From NCBI GenBank assembly GCA_016930595.1, contig JAFGGJ010000027.1, forward strand, positions 1 to 64,000: a DNA stretch of 64,000 nt, in the 5' to 3' direction. This DNA comes from Planctomycetota bacterium (GTDB taxonomy: Bacteria; Planctomycetota; SZUA-567; JAFGGJ01). Within the stretch, counting starts at the first letter, position 1. Each line of letters starts with the position of its first letter. Both the position numbers and the translations under genes were made by a program. Shown one piece after another: positions 15,400 to 22,904 of this stretch. The notes below the pieces were generated by a model. The model was not told the origin of the DNA and did not search any database. It saw nothing but the letters and a program-made list of their open reading frames with translations.

Positions 15400-16227
15400 C
15401 TATGGGGCGAAATCGACGGTGCGGACGGAAGCGCCCGAGCGCTGGAGGCGCGCCCAGGGCATGACGGGGTCGTGGCCGACGACAAGGAGCGCGTCTTTGC
15501 GCAGTGCGGCGTCTATCAGGCGGAGCTTGCTGCGGCGGTCTTCTTCGGCGGACCAGATCCAGGATGGGTTCCAGTCGACGTGCTCGAGGTGGAGCCTGGT
15601 AATGGCGAGGTCGCCGAGGTAGACGGCGGAAGGGCCGCCGCAGTCGATGAAAACGGACTGGTGTCCGGGCGTGTGGCCGGGCGTCGGCATGCAGCGGAAA
15701 CGGTCTCCGACAGCGGCATCGCCGTCGAGAAGGACGAGGTTGCCGGCGGCCGCGATGGCGCCGAAATACCTGTTCCAGCGGTCAGGGGCGGAGGACTTGA
15801 GTGAGTCGGATTCGGAACGCTGGAGGAAGAAGCGCGCGTTGGGGAAGGCGGGGAGCCAATCGCCGTCCACGGGGAGTGTGTTGTAGCCGACGTGATCGAG
15901 GTGAGCATGAGTGATGAGCACGGTGTCGACGTCGGCAGGCGAGACGGAGGAGTCGGCGAGGCTCTGCATGAAGGTGCTCCTGCGTGCGACGACTTCATGT
16001 ACGTTTTCGCCGCCGGTGTCGACGAGTGCGGTGCGGCCCTGCCGCCGGACGAGGAGGGAATGGGGCATAACGGCGATGCTGCCGTCGTCTTCCGGGGGGA
16101 TGTAAGAGGCCCAGCCGCGGGACGGCGGGACGCCGAAGACGGCTTCGCCGTCGGGGCGGAGGAGGCCGCCGTCGCGGATGAGAGAGAGCTCGGTGTCACC
16201 GAGGACGACGGTGGACGGGAAGGTCAT
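15400..16227 (-). CDS. MBL-fold metallo-hydrolase, 275 aa
   Basis: Zinc-dependent hydrolase of the metallo-beta-lactamase fold. The metal motif HAHLDH is at residues 107-112. Further ligands are the His of PTPGHTPGHQSVF near residue 190 and Asp in YLGDLA, and a late His in VVGHDPVMPW. It resembles lactonase/quorum-quenching and glyoxalase-II-like members, but the substrate is unknown. The start codon overlaps the stop of the LemA gene by four bases (ATGA), so the two are translationally coupled. No signal peptide is seen. Confidence 0.8.
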   Translation of the reverse strand: MTFPSTVVLGDTELSLIRDGGLLRPDGEAVFGVPPSRGWASYIPPEDDGSIAVMPHSLLVRRQGRTALVDTGGENVHEVVARRSTFMQSLADSSVSPADVDTVLITHAHLDHVGYNTLPVDGDWLPAFPNARFFLQRSESDSLKSSAPDRWNRYFGAIAAAGNLVLLDGDAAVGDRFRCMPTPGHTPGHQSVFIDCGGPSAVYLGDLAITRLHLEHVDWNPSWIWSAEEDRRSKLRLIDAALRKDALLVVGHDPVMPWARLQRSGASVRTVDFAP

Positions 16228-17489
16228 GAGACACCTCCAACAGCGGGTACGGAGCGTTCGTCCGAGCCTGCGGAAAAGACGGGCATTTCGGTGAAGCCGA
16301 AGACCCTGGCCACGAGGCCCCTGGGGAAGACGAGGACGTTCTGGTTGTACTCGGTGACGGCCTCGTTGTAGATGAGGCGGCCGTGGGCGATTTTTTCTTC
16401 GATGGCCCTGAGTTCGCGCATGAGGCGCTGGACGGGGAGGCTGGCCTTGAGGTCGGGGTATTTTTCGACGACGACGTTGAACTTGAGGAGGAGGCCGAGG
16501 ACGCCCGCTTCCATGGCGATTTTCCGGGCGGTATCGCCGGAGGCGCCCTGCCCGCGCATGGAAGTGAGTTTTTCGAGGACGTCCTGCTCGTGCTTCATGT
16601 AGCCCTTAACGGTGGAGACGAGCTGCGGGACGAGGTCCCAGCGCATCTTGATGTCGACGTCCACCTGGCGCCAGGCGTTCTGTACCCGGACCCTGTAGGC
16701 GACAAAGGTGTTGAATACATAGATCAGCCAGACTGGGAGAAAGAGTGCGGAGGCGAGAGAGGCAGCGGCGGCGAGAGCGGCCGGGTGAAAGCGACCTGAG
16801 GTCCTGGCGGGCCAGGAGGTGAAATCGAAGAGGCCGTAGGCGGCGGCGGCAAGACCGAGCCAGAAGAGGAGGAAGCCGAAGAAACGCATGAGGGTTTCAG
16901 CGCGCTCGGCGTCCCGAATGAAATCCTTCCGTTCCTTAGGCGTGACCATCAGGGGGATGTTCTGGTAGGGCTCAAGGACCTGTTTTCCGTCGCCGACGCT
17001 GCCGACGGCGCTGACGGTACATGGACAAGGGAGGTAGGACAGGGAATGGCGCCAGCTGCCGATCCTGTCGGTCTTGTGCAAAAGGTCCTTGAAGTCCGCC
17101 GCGGAGCCGTCTATGGCGATCGAGAGCTCGCCCTGCTCAAGGCGGAAGACGGCGGCACCGGAGGAAGTTTCGCGCGTCTCCCAGGTGTAATACGTTTCGG
17201 TGCCGTTCTTCGTGCGGCGGGTGCGGCGGACGTGTTCTTCCAGCTTGTAACGGTAGACGAGGAAGGCGCCGGGGAAATGCGGCGCCGAAACGGGGCTGTC
17301 GGAGAGCGCGTCGCCGCGCAGCCAGACGTCGTCTCTTTCGTTGACGAGGTCCAGCGGGAGAGGGGTGGCGCGCTGGACGATATAGTTCCTGCGGTCGGCG
17401 GCGCGGGCGAGAGCGAGGAGCACCGAGCCCGCGAGGAAAGCAATGCCGCCGCCCACCCAGAGCCATATCATGTGTTCGGCCACAACCAT
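16224..17489 (-). CDS. LemA-family membrane protein with N-terminal GIDE-like domain, 421 aa
   Basis: Inner-membrane protein. Residues 5-30 form an N-terminal membrane helix. Residues about 45-200 resemble the GIDE/MULAN-type domain (FLVYRYKLEEHVR, the YYTWETRETSSGAAVF stretch, GDGKQVLEPYQNIPL). Two more hydrophobic helices follow at about 200-265. The C-terminal 150 residues are a LemA domain, a long helical bundle (FNTFVAYRVRVQNAWRQVDV, LVPQLVSTVKGYMKHEQDVL, YNEAVTEYNQNVLVFP). Normal LemA proteins are about 185 residues, so this is a fusion. GGGAG precedes the start at 17489. The downstream MBL gene overlaps by four bases. Role unknown, probably envelope stress or membrane maintenance. Confidence 0.75.
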   Translation of the reverse strand: MVVAEHMIWLWVGGGIAFLAGSVLLALARAADRRNYIVQRATPLPLDLVNERDDVWLRGDALSDSPVSAPHFPGAFLVYRYKLEEHVRRTRRTKNGTETYYTWETRETSSGAAVFRLEQGELSIAIDGSAADFKDLLHKTDRIGSWRHSLSYLPCPCTVSAVGSVGDGKQVLEPYQNIPLMVTPKERKDFIRDAERAETLMRFFGFLLFWLGLAAAAYGLFDFTSWPARTSGRFHPAALAAAASLASALFLPVWLIYVFNTFVAYRVRVQNAWRQVDVDIKMRWDLVPQLVSTVKGYMKHEQDVLEKLTSMRGQGASGDTARKIAMEAGVLGLLLKFNVVVEKYPDLKASLPVQRLMRELRAIEEKIAHGRLIYNEAVTEYNQNVLVFPRGLVARVFGFTEMPVFSAGSDERSVPAVGGVS

Positions 17490-17735
17490 CTGCAGGTTCT
17501 CCCGGCAAGGCTTTCAGGGGGTGCGCCGGGGCGGCGGGGGTCCCGGCGGCGGGGGACCATGGTACCATAAAGCTTCCGGTGCGCACGTTTCTTTTGGCGC
17601 TGCGCCGGCAGCGGAGCAGCGGGCCCCGCCCGGGCGATGCCTTCTATCTCCACAACAAACCTGTACCGCGGAAACGGGTCTACCCGTGTATCGGGCATAT
17701 GAAGCCTTCGAATTCTTTCTCAACCATGAGAATAT
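17490..17735. other. GC-rich intergenic region before the toxin-antitoxin locus
   Basis: About 250 bases with no supported gene. The left part is G-rich, with the near-palindrome CCATGGTACCAT at about 17557-17568. The right end becomes AT-rich where the antitoxin promoter starts. Confidence 0.3.
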
Positions 17736-17764
17736 TTGACACATGACAGTTCCGGCGGTATTAT
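17736..17764 (+). promoter_or_regulatory. Promoter of the toxin-antitoxin operon
   Basis: TTGACA (17736-17741), 17 bases, then TATTAT (17759-17764). It is close to ideal for sigma70. The sequence TATTATTAAGT around the -10 box is repeated exactly at the coaD promoter. Confidence 0.65.
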
Positions 17765-17768
17765 TAAG

Positions 17769-17784
17769 TAGCCGATTAAGGCTA
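17769..17784. promoter_or_regulatory. Inverted repeat TAGCC-N6-GGCTA at the antitoxin transcription start
   Basis: TAGCC (17769-17773) and GGCTA (17780-17784) flank six bases, immediately downstream of the -10 box and before the ribosome-binding site CAGGAG. Its position suits binding by the antitoxin or toxin-antitoxin complex, the usual autoregulation of Phd/YefM systems. Confidence 0.5.
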
Positions 17785-17798
17785 CAGGAGCTGCACAT

Positions 17799-18062
17799 AT
17801 GAAATTTATAACTATGCGTGAACTTAAGATTAATCCTACGAAGGTCCTGAAGGGACTCAGTAAGGATGGAGCGGTCATTACCCGTAACGGCAAACCCGCA
17901 GCTGCCCTCATCGCGCTCGACGAGGACATGCTCGACGACTTCATCATTGCAAACCATCCCGAACTCCTCAAGTCCATTGATGCGGCAAAAGACGAATACA
18001 GGGGAAAGGGCGGTATCTCCCACGACGAGATGCGCCTGCTGGTCGAAAAACGCCGTGGCTAA
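17799..18062 (+). CDS. Phd/YefM-type antitoxin, 87 aa
   Basis: Antitoxin and autorepressor of a type II toxin-antitoxin system. The N-terminus has the Phd/YefM DNA-binding signature (FITMRELKINPTKVLKGL followed by DGAVITRNGKPAAALI). The C-terminal 35 residues are helical and charged and would wrap the toxin. Length is typical. CAGGAG precedes the ATG. The stop overlaps the toxin start by eight bases, ensuring coupled translation. Low local GC and isolation from neighbours fit an acquired module. Confidence 0.9.
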   Translation: MKFITMRELKINPTKVLKGLSKDGAVITRNGKPAAALIALDEDMLDDFIIANHPELLKSIDAAKDEYRGKGGISHDEMRLLVEKRRG

Positions 18063-18363
18063 GAAAACTCTTGTTTATTCGCCCAGGGCCCAGGAAGACC
18101 TTGCGAAACTCCAGAAGAAGTATGCCGTCCAGATACTGAACGACCTCCCCATCCTCGAAAGCCCCCCCTGGCCGCGCGGAAAGGTGAAAAAGCTTAAAGG
18201 CACTGATTACTGTGAGATCAAGACCGGTGACTTCAGGACGATATTCTGGCCGCACGGCAACAAGGTTGTCATTCTTCGGGCGGTCGACAGGAGAGATCTA
18301 TTGAAGACCATCAAGCATATCGATCCGGACGTCATAGTCCGATGGCTGAACCAGCAGAAATAA
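18055..18363 (+). CDS. RelE/ParE-family toxin, 102 aa
   Basis: Predicted toxin of the RelE/ParE superfamily (mRNA interferase or gyrase inhibitor, not decided). The GTG start at 18055 lies inside the end of the antitoxin gene. Family features are TLVYSPRAQEDLAKLQKK at the N-terminus, the central KGKVKKLKG-like basic strand (here GKVKKLKGTDYCEIKTGDF), the RTIFWPHGNKVVIL strand pair, and a C-terminal helix. Length is usual. Lys and Arg residues typical of RelE catalysis are present but cannot be assigned with certainty. Confidence 0.85.
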   Translation: MAKKTLVYSPRAQEDLAKLQKKYAVQILNDLPILESPPWPRGKVKKLKGTDYCEIKTGDFRTIFWPHGNKVVILRAVDRRDLLKTIKHIDPDVIVRWLNQQK

Positions 18364-18368
18364 GCTAA

Positions 18369-18611
18369 CGCAACAGTATCTCACCTGTCCCTCTATTCGG
18401 ATATCCTTTCTCCGCCCTGCCACTGGCCGATGCGGAAGATTACAAACTCCGCAGTGTCCACGATGTTTACACCAATTCCGGTAATGACCTGCCGGGCATT
18501 ACGGACTTCTACCGGGTCTTGGTCCGCCCCCCGGAAATCGGCCCAGCGGAACAAAGTGCCATGTCCCTTTTTATTCGAATTAAGTATTGTGTCCCCTTAA
18601 TAAGCAAATAA
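18369..18611 (+). pseudogene. Relic open frame without a start codon, about 80 codons
   Basis: After the toxin stop, one frame is open from 18369 to TAA at 18609-18611. The first 60 codons read like real protein (FGYPFSALPLADAEDYKLRS, then NSGNDLPGITDFYRVLVRPP) but there is no early ATG or ribosome-binding site. The last part overlaps the 15-bp repeat. It is probably the 3' remnant of a gene cut by insertion of the toxin-antitoxin module or by a repeat-mediated deletion. Family not recognised. Confidence 0.35.
18562..18576. repeat. 15-bp repeat, copy 2 (TGTCCCTTTTTATTC)
   Basis: Identical to 1442-1456. This copy sits at the end of the relic frame and about 75 bases before the methyltransferase gene. 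Confidence 0.4.
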
Positions 18612-18652
18612 AATGACGCGTCCATTTTGTATCAGGGAAAGAGGAGCAACCA

Positions 18653-19399
18653 GTGGACATGTGGAAATACTTCGCGGTTACGCATGCGGACCACACGATC
18701 ATGAATCCCATAAGCGTAACAAAGACACTTGAGACGGTCGAACTGCTGCGCTTAGAAGAAAACGGCCACGTGCTGGACATAGCGTGCGGCAAAGCCGAGT
18801 TTCTCTGCCTGGCGGCAGAACGTTACAAGGTGAAAGGCACGGGCGTCGACGCCTCGCCGTTCACTTCCGCTAAGGCGAAGGAGAACGTCAAAGCCCGGGG
18901 CCTGGCAGGACGGATAGAGATTCTCCACATGGACGGCGCCAAGTATGAGCCGAACGAAGCAGAATGCTACAGCATGGCGTCGTGCATTGGCGGATCCTGG
19001 GTTTACGGAGGCCACAAGGGCACGCTCGAGGCCCTGAGCAGGATGACGCAGCCCGGCGGTCTCGTGCTTGTGGGCGAGCCGTTCTGGAAAATGGAACCCG
19101 ATGGAGAGTATCTTGAAAAGACGGGCTACGTCCTGGAACAGCAAGGGTCGCACATCGGCAACGTGAAGACCGGCGAGGAACTCGGCCTGGCTTTTCTGTA
19201 TTCAGCCGTTTCCAGCAAGGACGACTGGGACCGGTACGAAGGTCTCCAATGGCAAGCGGCGGAGCGCTACGCTTCCAGCCACCCCGACGATCCTGACGTC
19301 GAAGAGCTGCTGAAGAAAGTCCACTGCAGCAGGGACGCCTATCTGCGCTGGGGGCGAGAGTGCCTGGGCTGGGCCCTATACCTGTTCAGGAAACCCTGA
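18653..19399 (+). CDS. Class I SAM-dependent methyltransferase, 248 aa
   Basis: Predicted methyltransferase of unknown substrate. Motif I is VLDIACGKAEFLCLAA (about residues 40-55), followed by GTGVDASPF, then LHMDGAKYEP, and PGGLVLVGEPFW as the post-I strands. A C-terminal helical part of 80 residues (DDWDRYEGLQWQAAERYA) matches the subgroup with an extended cap. The GTG start at 18653 lies six bases after AGGAG; an ATG at 18659 is possible. It is monocistronic. An AT-rich upstream region and the repeat suggest an acquired segment. Confidence 0.75.
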   Translation: MDMWKYFAVTHADHTIMNPISVTKTLETVELLRLEENGHVLDIACGKAEFLCLAAERYKVKGTGVDASPFTSAKAKENVKARGLAGRIEILHMDGAKYEPNEAECYSMASCIGGSWVYGGHKGTLEALSRMTQPGGLVLVGEPFWKMEPDGEYLEKTGYVLEQQGSHIGNVKTGEELGLAFLYSAVSSKDDWDRYEGLQWQAAERYASSHPDDPDVEELLKKVHCSRDAYLRWGRECLGWALYLFRKP

Positions 19400-19546
19400 A
19401 GCCGCCAGCCGGCGTTGCGCAGGGAACCCCGCGACCATGCGGAGCCCACGGGTTCCGGCAGACATGCCGGACATCCTGCAACTGGTTCGGGCAGGAGCAA
19501 GTCACCGGACAGGCCCGGGTCTCCCGGCGTGCGGCAGCGGAAAGGA

Positions 19547-20914
19547 CTACTTGCCGACACAGAAGCGGGAGAAGATATCGTGGAGGAGCGCTTCGTTTAC
19601 GCTGCCGTGGCCGGAGCCCTGGATGAAAGGCTCTTCGAGAACAATGACGGCGCGGTTGAGGAGAGAGGAGCAGATATCGAGGCCGCCCGCCGCCGCGGAA
19701 TCGGAGGCTTCCGTGACAAGCCGGAGGGTTTCCGCCACGGCGCGCTGCAGGGCGACGGACGCCACGAGGCCCGGTTCGAACCTGCCGGAAGAGAGGGCGT
19801 CAGTGAGAGCCGCAAGAACGGCACGGGAGTCGCCGGGCTTCGAATCCACGGTGCGGAAGACCCGGAGGCCCGCGTCCCGCGCCGCTTCGCGTGCGGAATC
19901 CGCCGCCGCCGCGCTTCCGGCAAGGTCGCATTTCGTAACCACCACTATAAGGGCATCGGCGCCCGCGTGAGCCAGGACGGAGCGTGTTTCAACACTGACG
20001 GCAGGTGAAGCGTCCGCCGGAGCGCAAAGGAGAACCATGTCCGCCGAGGAGGCTTCACGCGCGGCGAGTCGAGCGGTGAGCGGCGCAAAGTCGCCTGCGG
20101 CGGCCAGCCCCGGGAGGTCGACGAGGGTAACGTCGCGCCCCGCTAGGCGGAGGACGGCGTAGAGGGCGTCGCGCGTCGTACCGGGTATTTCGCTGACGAT
20201 GGCGTCCCTGGCGGCAAGGCGGTTGAAGAGAGTAGTCTTGCCTGCGTTGACGTCGCCCAGAAAGACGACGCTCGCCCCGCCGTCGATGCCGCCGCCGCCG
20301 GTGCGCCCGAGAAGCACGCGGATGCGTGCAAGGCTTTCAATGAGCGTTTGCGGACCGATGATATCAATGTCTTCTTCGGGGAAGTCGAGAGACGCCGCCA
20401 GGTCGGCATGGAGGCGCCTGAGATCGTCGAGGGCGAGGCGCAGCGCCGGCGGGGCGTGTCCGGACAGCAGCCGCAAGCCGGCTCTCGCGGCGGCCTTTCC
20501 GCGTGCGGATACGAGCGCCAGGACGCCTTCGGCTGCGGCGAGGCTGATGCGTCCGTTCTGGAAAGCGCGCCGGGTGAATTCGCCCGGCTCCGCGAGGCGT
20601 GCCCCGGCGCGGACGGCGCGGCCGAGCACGTCGTCGGCCCAGTGGCCGCCGGCGGGCAGGTGGATTTCCGCGAGGTCTTCCCGCGTGTAGCTCGCCGGAG
20701 AACGGAACACGAAGACGTCGACGGCGAGACCGTCGAGGCGCGCTTCGATGGAACTGAAAGCCGGGGCGTTCAGGACGGCGCCCGCGTCGTCAAGGAGAGC
20801 GGCGGCGGCGTCAACGGCCCCCGGTCCCGAAAGCCGGACGATGGAGCGGCCGCCGGCATGAGGGACAGTAGATATGGCGGCGATCAGGCCGTTCATGTAT
20901 GAAGCACGGTTCAT
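19547..20914 (-). CDS. mnmE: tRNA modification GTPase MnmE, 455 aa, with diverged G motifs
   Basis: With MnmG, MnmE makes the cmnm5 modification of U34 in tRNAs. The TrmE N-domain (LIAAISTVPHAGG, REDLAEIHLPAGG) and the C-terminal FCVGK, nearly the family's FC[IV]GK, are present. The G domain is unusual: the P-loop is GDVNAGKTT where GxPNxGKS is normal, the switch II motif is DLPGL instead of DTAGL, and G4 is TKCD instead of NKxD. Length is normal. A TATAAT box overlaps an upstream ATG at 20923, so the start is placed at 20914 or possibly 20896. No mnmG gene is in the window. Confidence 0.85.
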   Translation of the reverse strand: MNRASYMNGLIAAISTVPHAGGRSIVRLSGPGAVDAAAALLDDAGAVLNAPAFSSIEARLDGLAVDVFVFRSPASYTREDLAEIHLPAGGHWADDVLGRAVRAGARLAEPGEFTRRAFQNGRISLAAAEGVLALVSARGKAAARAGLRLLSGHAPPALRLALDDLRRLHADLAASLDFPEEDIDIIGPQTLIESLARIRVLLGRTGGGGIDGGASVVFLGDVNAGKTTLFNRLAARDAIVSEIPGTTRDALYAVLRLAGRDVTLVDLPGLAAAGDFAPLTARLAAREASSADMVLLCAPADASPAVSVETRSVLAHAGADALIVVVTKCDLAGSAAAADSAREAARDAGLRVFRTVDSKPGDSRAVLAALTDALSSGRFEPGLVASVALQRAVAETLRLVTEASDSAAAGGLDICSSLLNRAVIVLEEPFIQGSGHGSVNEALLHDIFSRFCVGK

Positions 20915-20975
20915 TACAATCATTATAACACCGAGGCCGGCGGGGGCGGTTCAAAGGGTGCGGCGCATCTTGCGG

Positions 20976-21004
20976 TTGGCGCAGAAGGCGGGAGCCGTTA
21001 TTAT
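20976..21004 (+). promoter_or_regulatory. Promoter of the coaD-his operon
   Basis: TTGGCG (20976-20981), 17 bases, then TATTAT (20999-21004). TATTATTAAGT is shared with the antitoxin promoter. AGGAGG follows at 21021-21026. Confidence 0.55.
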
Positions 21005-21034
21005 TAAGTCCTGAAGCACAAGGAGGATATGGAA

Positions 21035-21544
21035 ATGGCCGACGGCAGGATAGCGGTATACGCCGGATCGTTCGACCCGATAACGAACGGGCACATGTAC
21101 ATAATAAGGCAGGGAGCGGTGATATTCGACACTCTGGTGGCGGCCGTAGGCACGAACCCTGAGAAAACCTATGACTTTTCCGTGGAAGAGCGGATGAACA
21201 TGATAAAGGCGTGCACGTCCGACATCGGGAACCTGAAGGTGGAGCATTTCGAGGGGGAATTCCTGGTGAAATACGCCGCCAGGATAGGAGCCACGCACCT
21301 TGTGAGAGGGATACGGCACGAGGAGGATTTCCAGTTCGAGCGGACGATGCGGCACGTCAACGAAGACATCCATCCGGGCATGGTGGCGGTATACTTCATG
21401 CCGCCGCGTGCGCTGGCGGAAGTATCATCGAGTTTCATCAAGCAGCTCGTCGGGCCCGCCGGGTGGGAAGAAGTGGTGAAACGGTACGTGCCGGAGCCCG
21501 TGTACGACGCGCTGGTGGCGCGCCACGGAGGAACCGATGGGTAA
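21035..21544 (+). CDS. coaD: Pantetheine-phosphate adenylyltransferase, 169 aa
   Basis: Transfers AMP to 4'-phosphopantetheine in the penultimate step of CoA synthesis. Nucleotidyltransferase motifs are AVYAGSFDPITNGH at the N-terminus (T/HxGH type) and LVRGIRHEEDFQFE in the middle. The ISSS-like loop is EVSSSFIKQLV. Length is typical. The start at 21035 gives eight bases from AGGAGG; an ATG at 21029 would leave only two. It is the first gene of an operon with hisD, whose start overlaps by eight bases. Confidence 0.95.
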   Translation: MADGRIAVYAGSFDPITNGHMYIIRQGAVIFDTLVAAVGTNPEKTYDFSVEERMNMIKACTSDIGNLKVEHFEGEFLVKYAARIGATHLVRGIRHEEDFQFERTMRHVNEDIHPGMVAVYFMPPRALAEVSSSFIKQLVGPAGWEEVVKRYVPEPVYDALVARHGGTDG

Positions 21545-22904
21545 GAGGTCACTCCGCCGGCTGAAATGGCCGTCGGAGGAAGCGCTGGAATTCACAAGGA
21601 CCCTGCACCTGCGGCAGTCGCTGGAAGAAGCCCGGGCGGGCGAGGCTTCCGTGCGGAAATCTGAAGAGGTGTTCGGGGAGGCCCTGGGCCCTGCCGAAGC
21701 GGTGAACCGGATAGTGGACGACGTCCGGAGCGAAGGGGACGCCGCGCTGGTACGCTACACGAAGCTCCTAGACGGGGTCGATATCACACCGGAGAGGTTC
21801 CGCGTCGGCGAAGAAGAGGTGGCGCGGGCGTTGAGCCGCACGCCGGAGGAAGTGATGCGCGCGCTCGAAACCGCCAGGGACAACATCGTCCGGTACGAAG
21901 AGGAACTATGCCGCAGGCATACCGGCGTAAAGGTGCCGACGGCCGGCGGGGGGCATGTGGAGGCTCGTTTCGTACCGTTCGGAGCGGCGGGGATCTACGT
22001 ACCCGGCGGGACGGCGCCGTACCCGTCGAGCGTTCTGATGAACGCGCTGCCGGCGGTGGTGGCGGGCGTCGGGAGAACCGCCGTGTTCACGCCCCCCGAG
22101 CCGGCTGCGGGGATACTTGCGGCATGCGCCCTTGCCGGGGTGAAGGAAGTCTACCGCATCGGCGGGGCGCAGGCGGTGGCGGCGATGGCGTACGGGACGG
22201 AGAGCGTGAGGGGTGTGGACATCGTGGCGGGCCCCGGGAACATCTTTGTAAGCCTGGCCAAGAAGCGCGTATTCGGAGACGTTGCGGTGGACCTGATAGC
22301 AGGGCCATCCGAGATCCTGGTGATAGCCGACGAAACGGCCGAGGCGGGATACGTGGCGGCCGACATGCTGAGCCAGGCGGAACACGACCCGGTGTCCAGC
22401 GCGGTGCTGGTCACGACGCACGCACCGCTGGCCGACGCGGTGTGCCTGGAACTGGACGCGCAGATCGGGAAACTGGCCCGCGCGCATACGGCGGCGGCGG
22501 CGCTGAGGGACTTCGGCGCCGTAATGCTCGTGCCGGACATCGCGACAGCCTGCGAAGCGGCGAACGCGGTCGCCCCCGAACACCTGGAAATCATGACGGC
22601 GGACCCGGAAAGCGTTGTGCCGATGATAACGAAAGCCGGTGCGGTTTTCGTCGGGGCGTGGAGCCCCGAGCCGGTGGGTGACTACACGGCGGGGCCGAGC
22701 CACACGCTGCCGACGGGAGGGCGGGCGAGGTTTTCGAGCGGGCTTTCGTCACTTGTTTTCCTGAGGAAAATGAGCATCATTGCGTGCACCGAAGAAGACA
22801 TCCGCGGAGACATGGGGGCGGCGGCCCGCACGCTTGCGCGAGCCGAAGGGCTGGGCGCCCACGAAGAAAGCATAGCAAGAAGAACGCGACAGGTAAGCGA
22901 ATGA
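21537..22904 (+). CDS. hisD: Histidinol dehydrogenase, 455 aa
   Basis: Zn- and NAD-dependent enzyme for the last two steps of histidine synthesis. Recognisable segments are YVPGGTAPYPSSVLMNALPA, the NAD region GGAQAVAAMAYGT, IAGPSEILVIADE, LSQAEHDPVSSA with the zinc and base residues, NAVAPEHLEI, and the C-terminal GPSHTLPTGGRARF. The N-terminus is about 20 residues longer than average. It overlaps coaD by eight bases and hisC by four, so translation is coupled. Confidence 0.95.
   Translation: MGKRSLRRLKWPSEEALEFTRTLHLRQSLEEARAGEASVRKSEEVFGEALGPAEAVNRIVDDVRSEGDAALVRYTKLLDGVDITPERFRVGEEEVARALSRTPEEVMRALETARDNIVRYEEELCRRHTGVKVPTAGGGHVEARFVPFGAAGIYVPGGTAPYPSSVLMNALPAVVAGVGRTAVFTPPEPAAGILAACALAGVKEVYRIGGAQAVAAMAYGTESVRGVDIVAGPGNIFVSLAKKRVFGDVAVDLIAGPSEILVIADETAEAGYVAADMLSQAEHDPVSSAVLVTTHAPLADAVCLELDAQIGKLARAHTAAAALRDFGAVMLVPDIATACEAANAVAPEHLEIMTADPESVVPMITKAGAVFVGAWSPEPVGDYTAGPSHTLPTGGRARFSSGLSSLVFLRKMSIIACTEEDIRGDMGAAARTLARAEGLGAHEESIARRTRQVSE

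Noticed and set aside
19400-19546. Small gene or RNA between the methyltransferase and mnmE
   Set aside because: Open frames here have no ribosome-binding site or recognisable product, and no promoter or stable stem with T run was seen.
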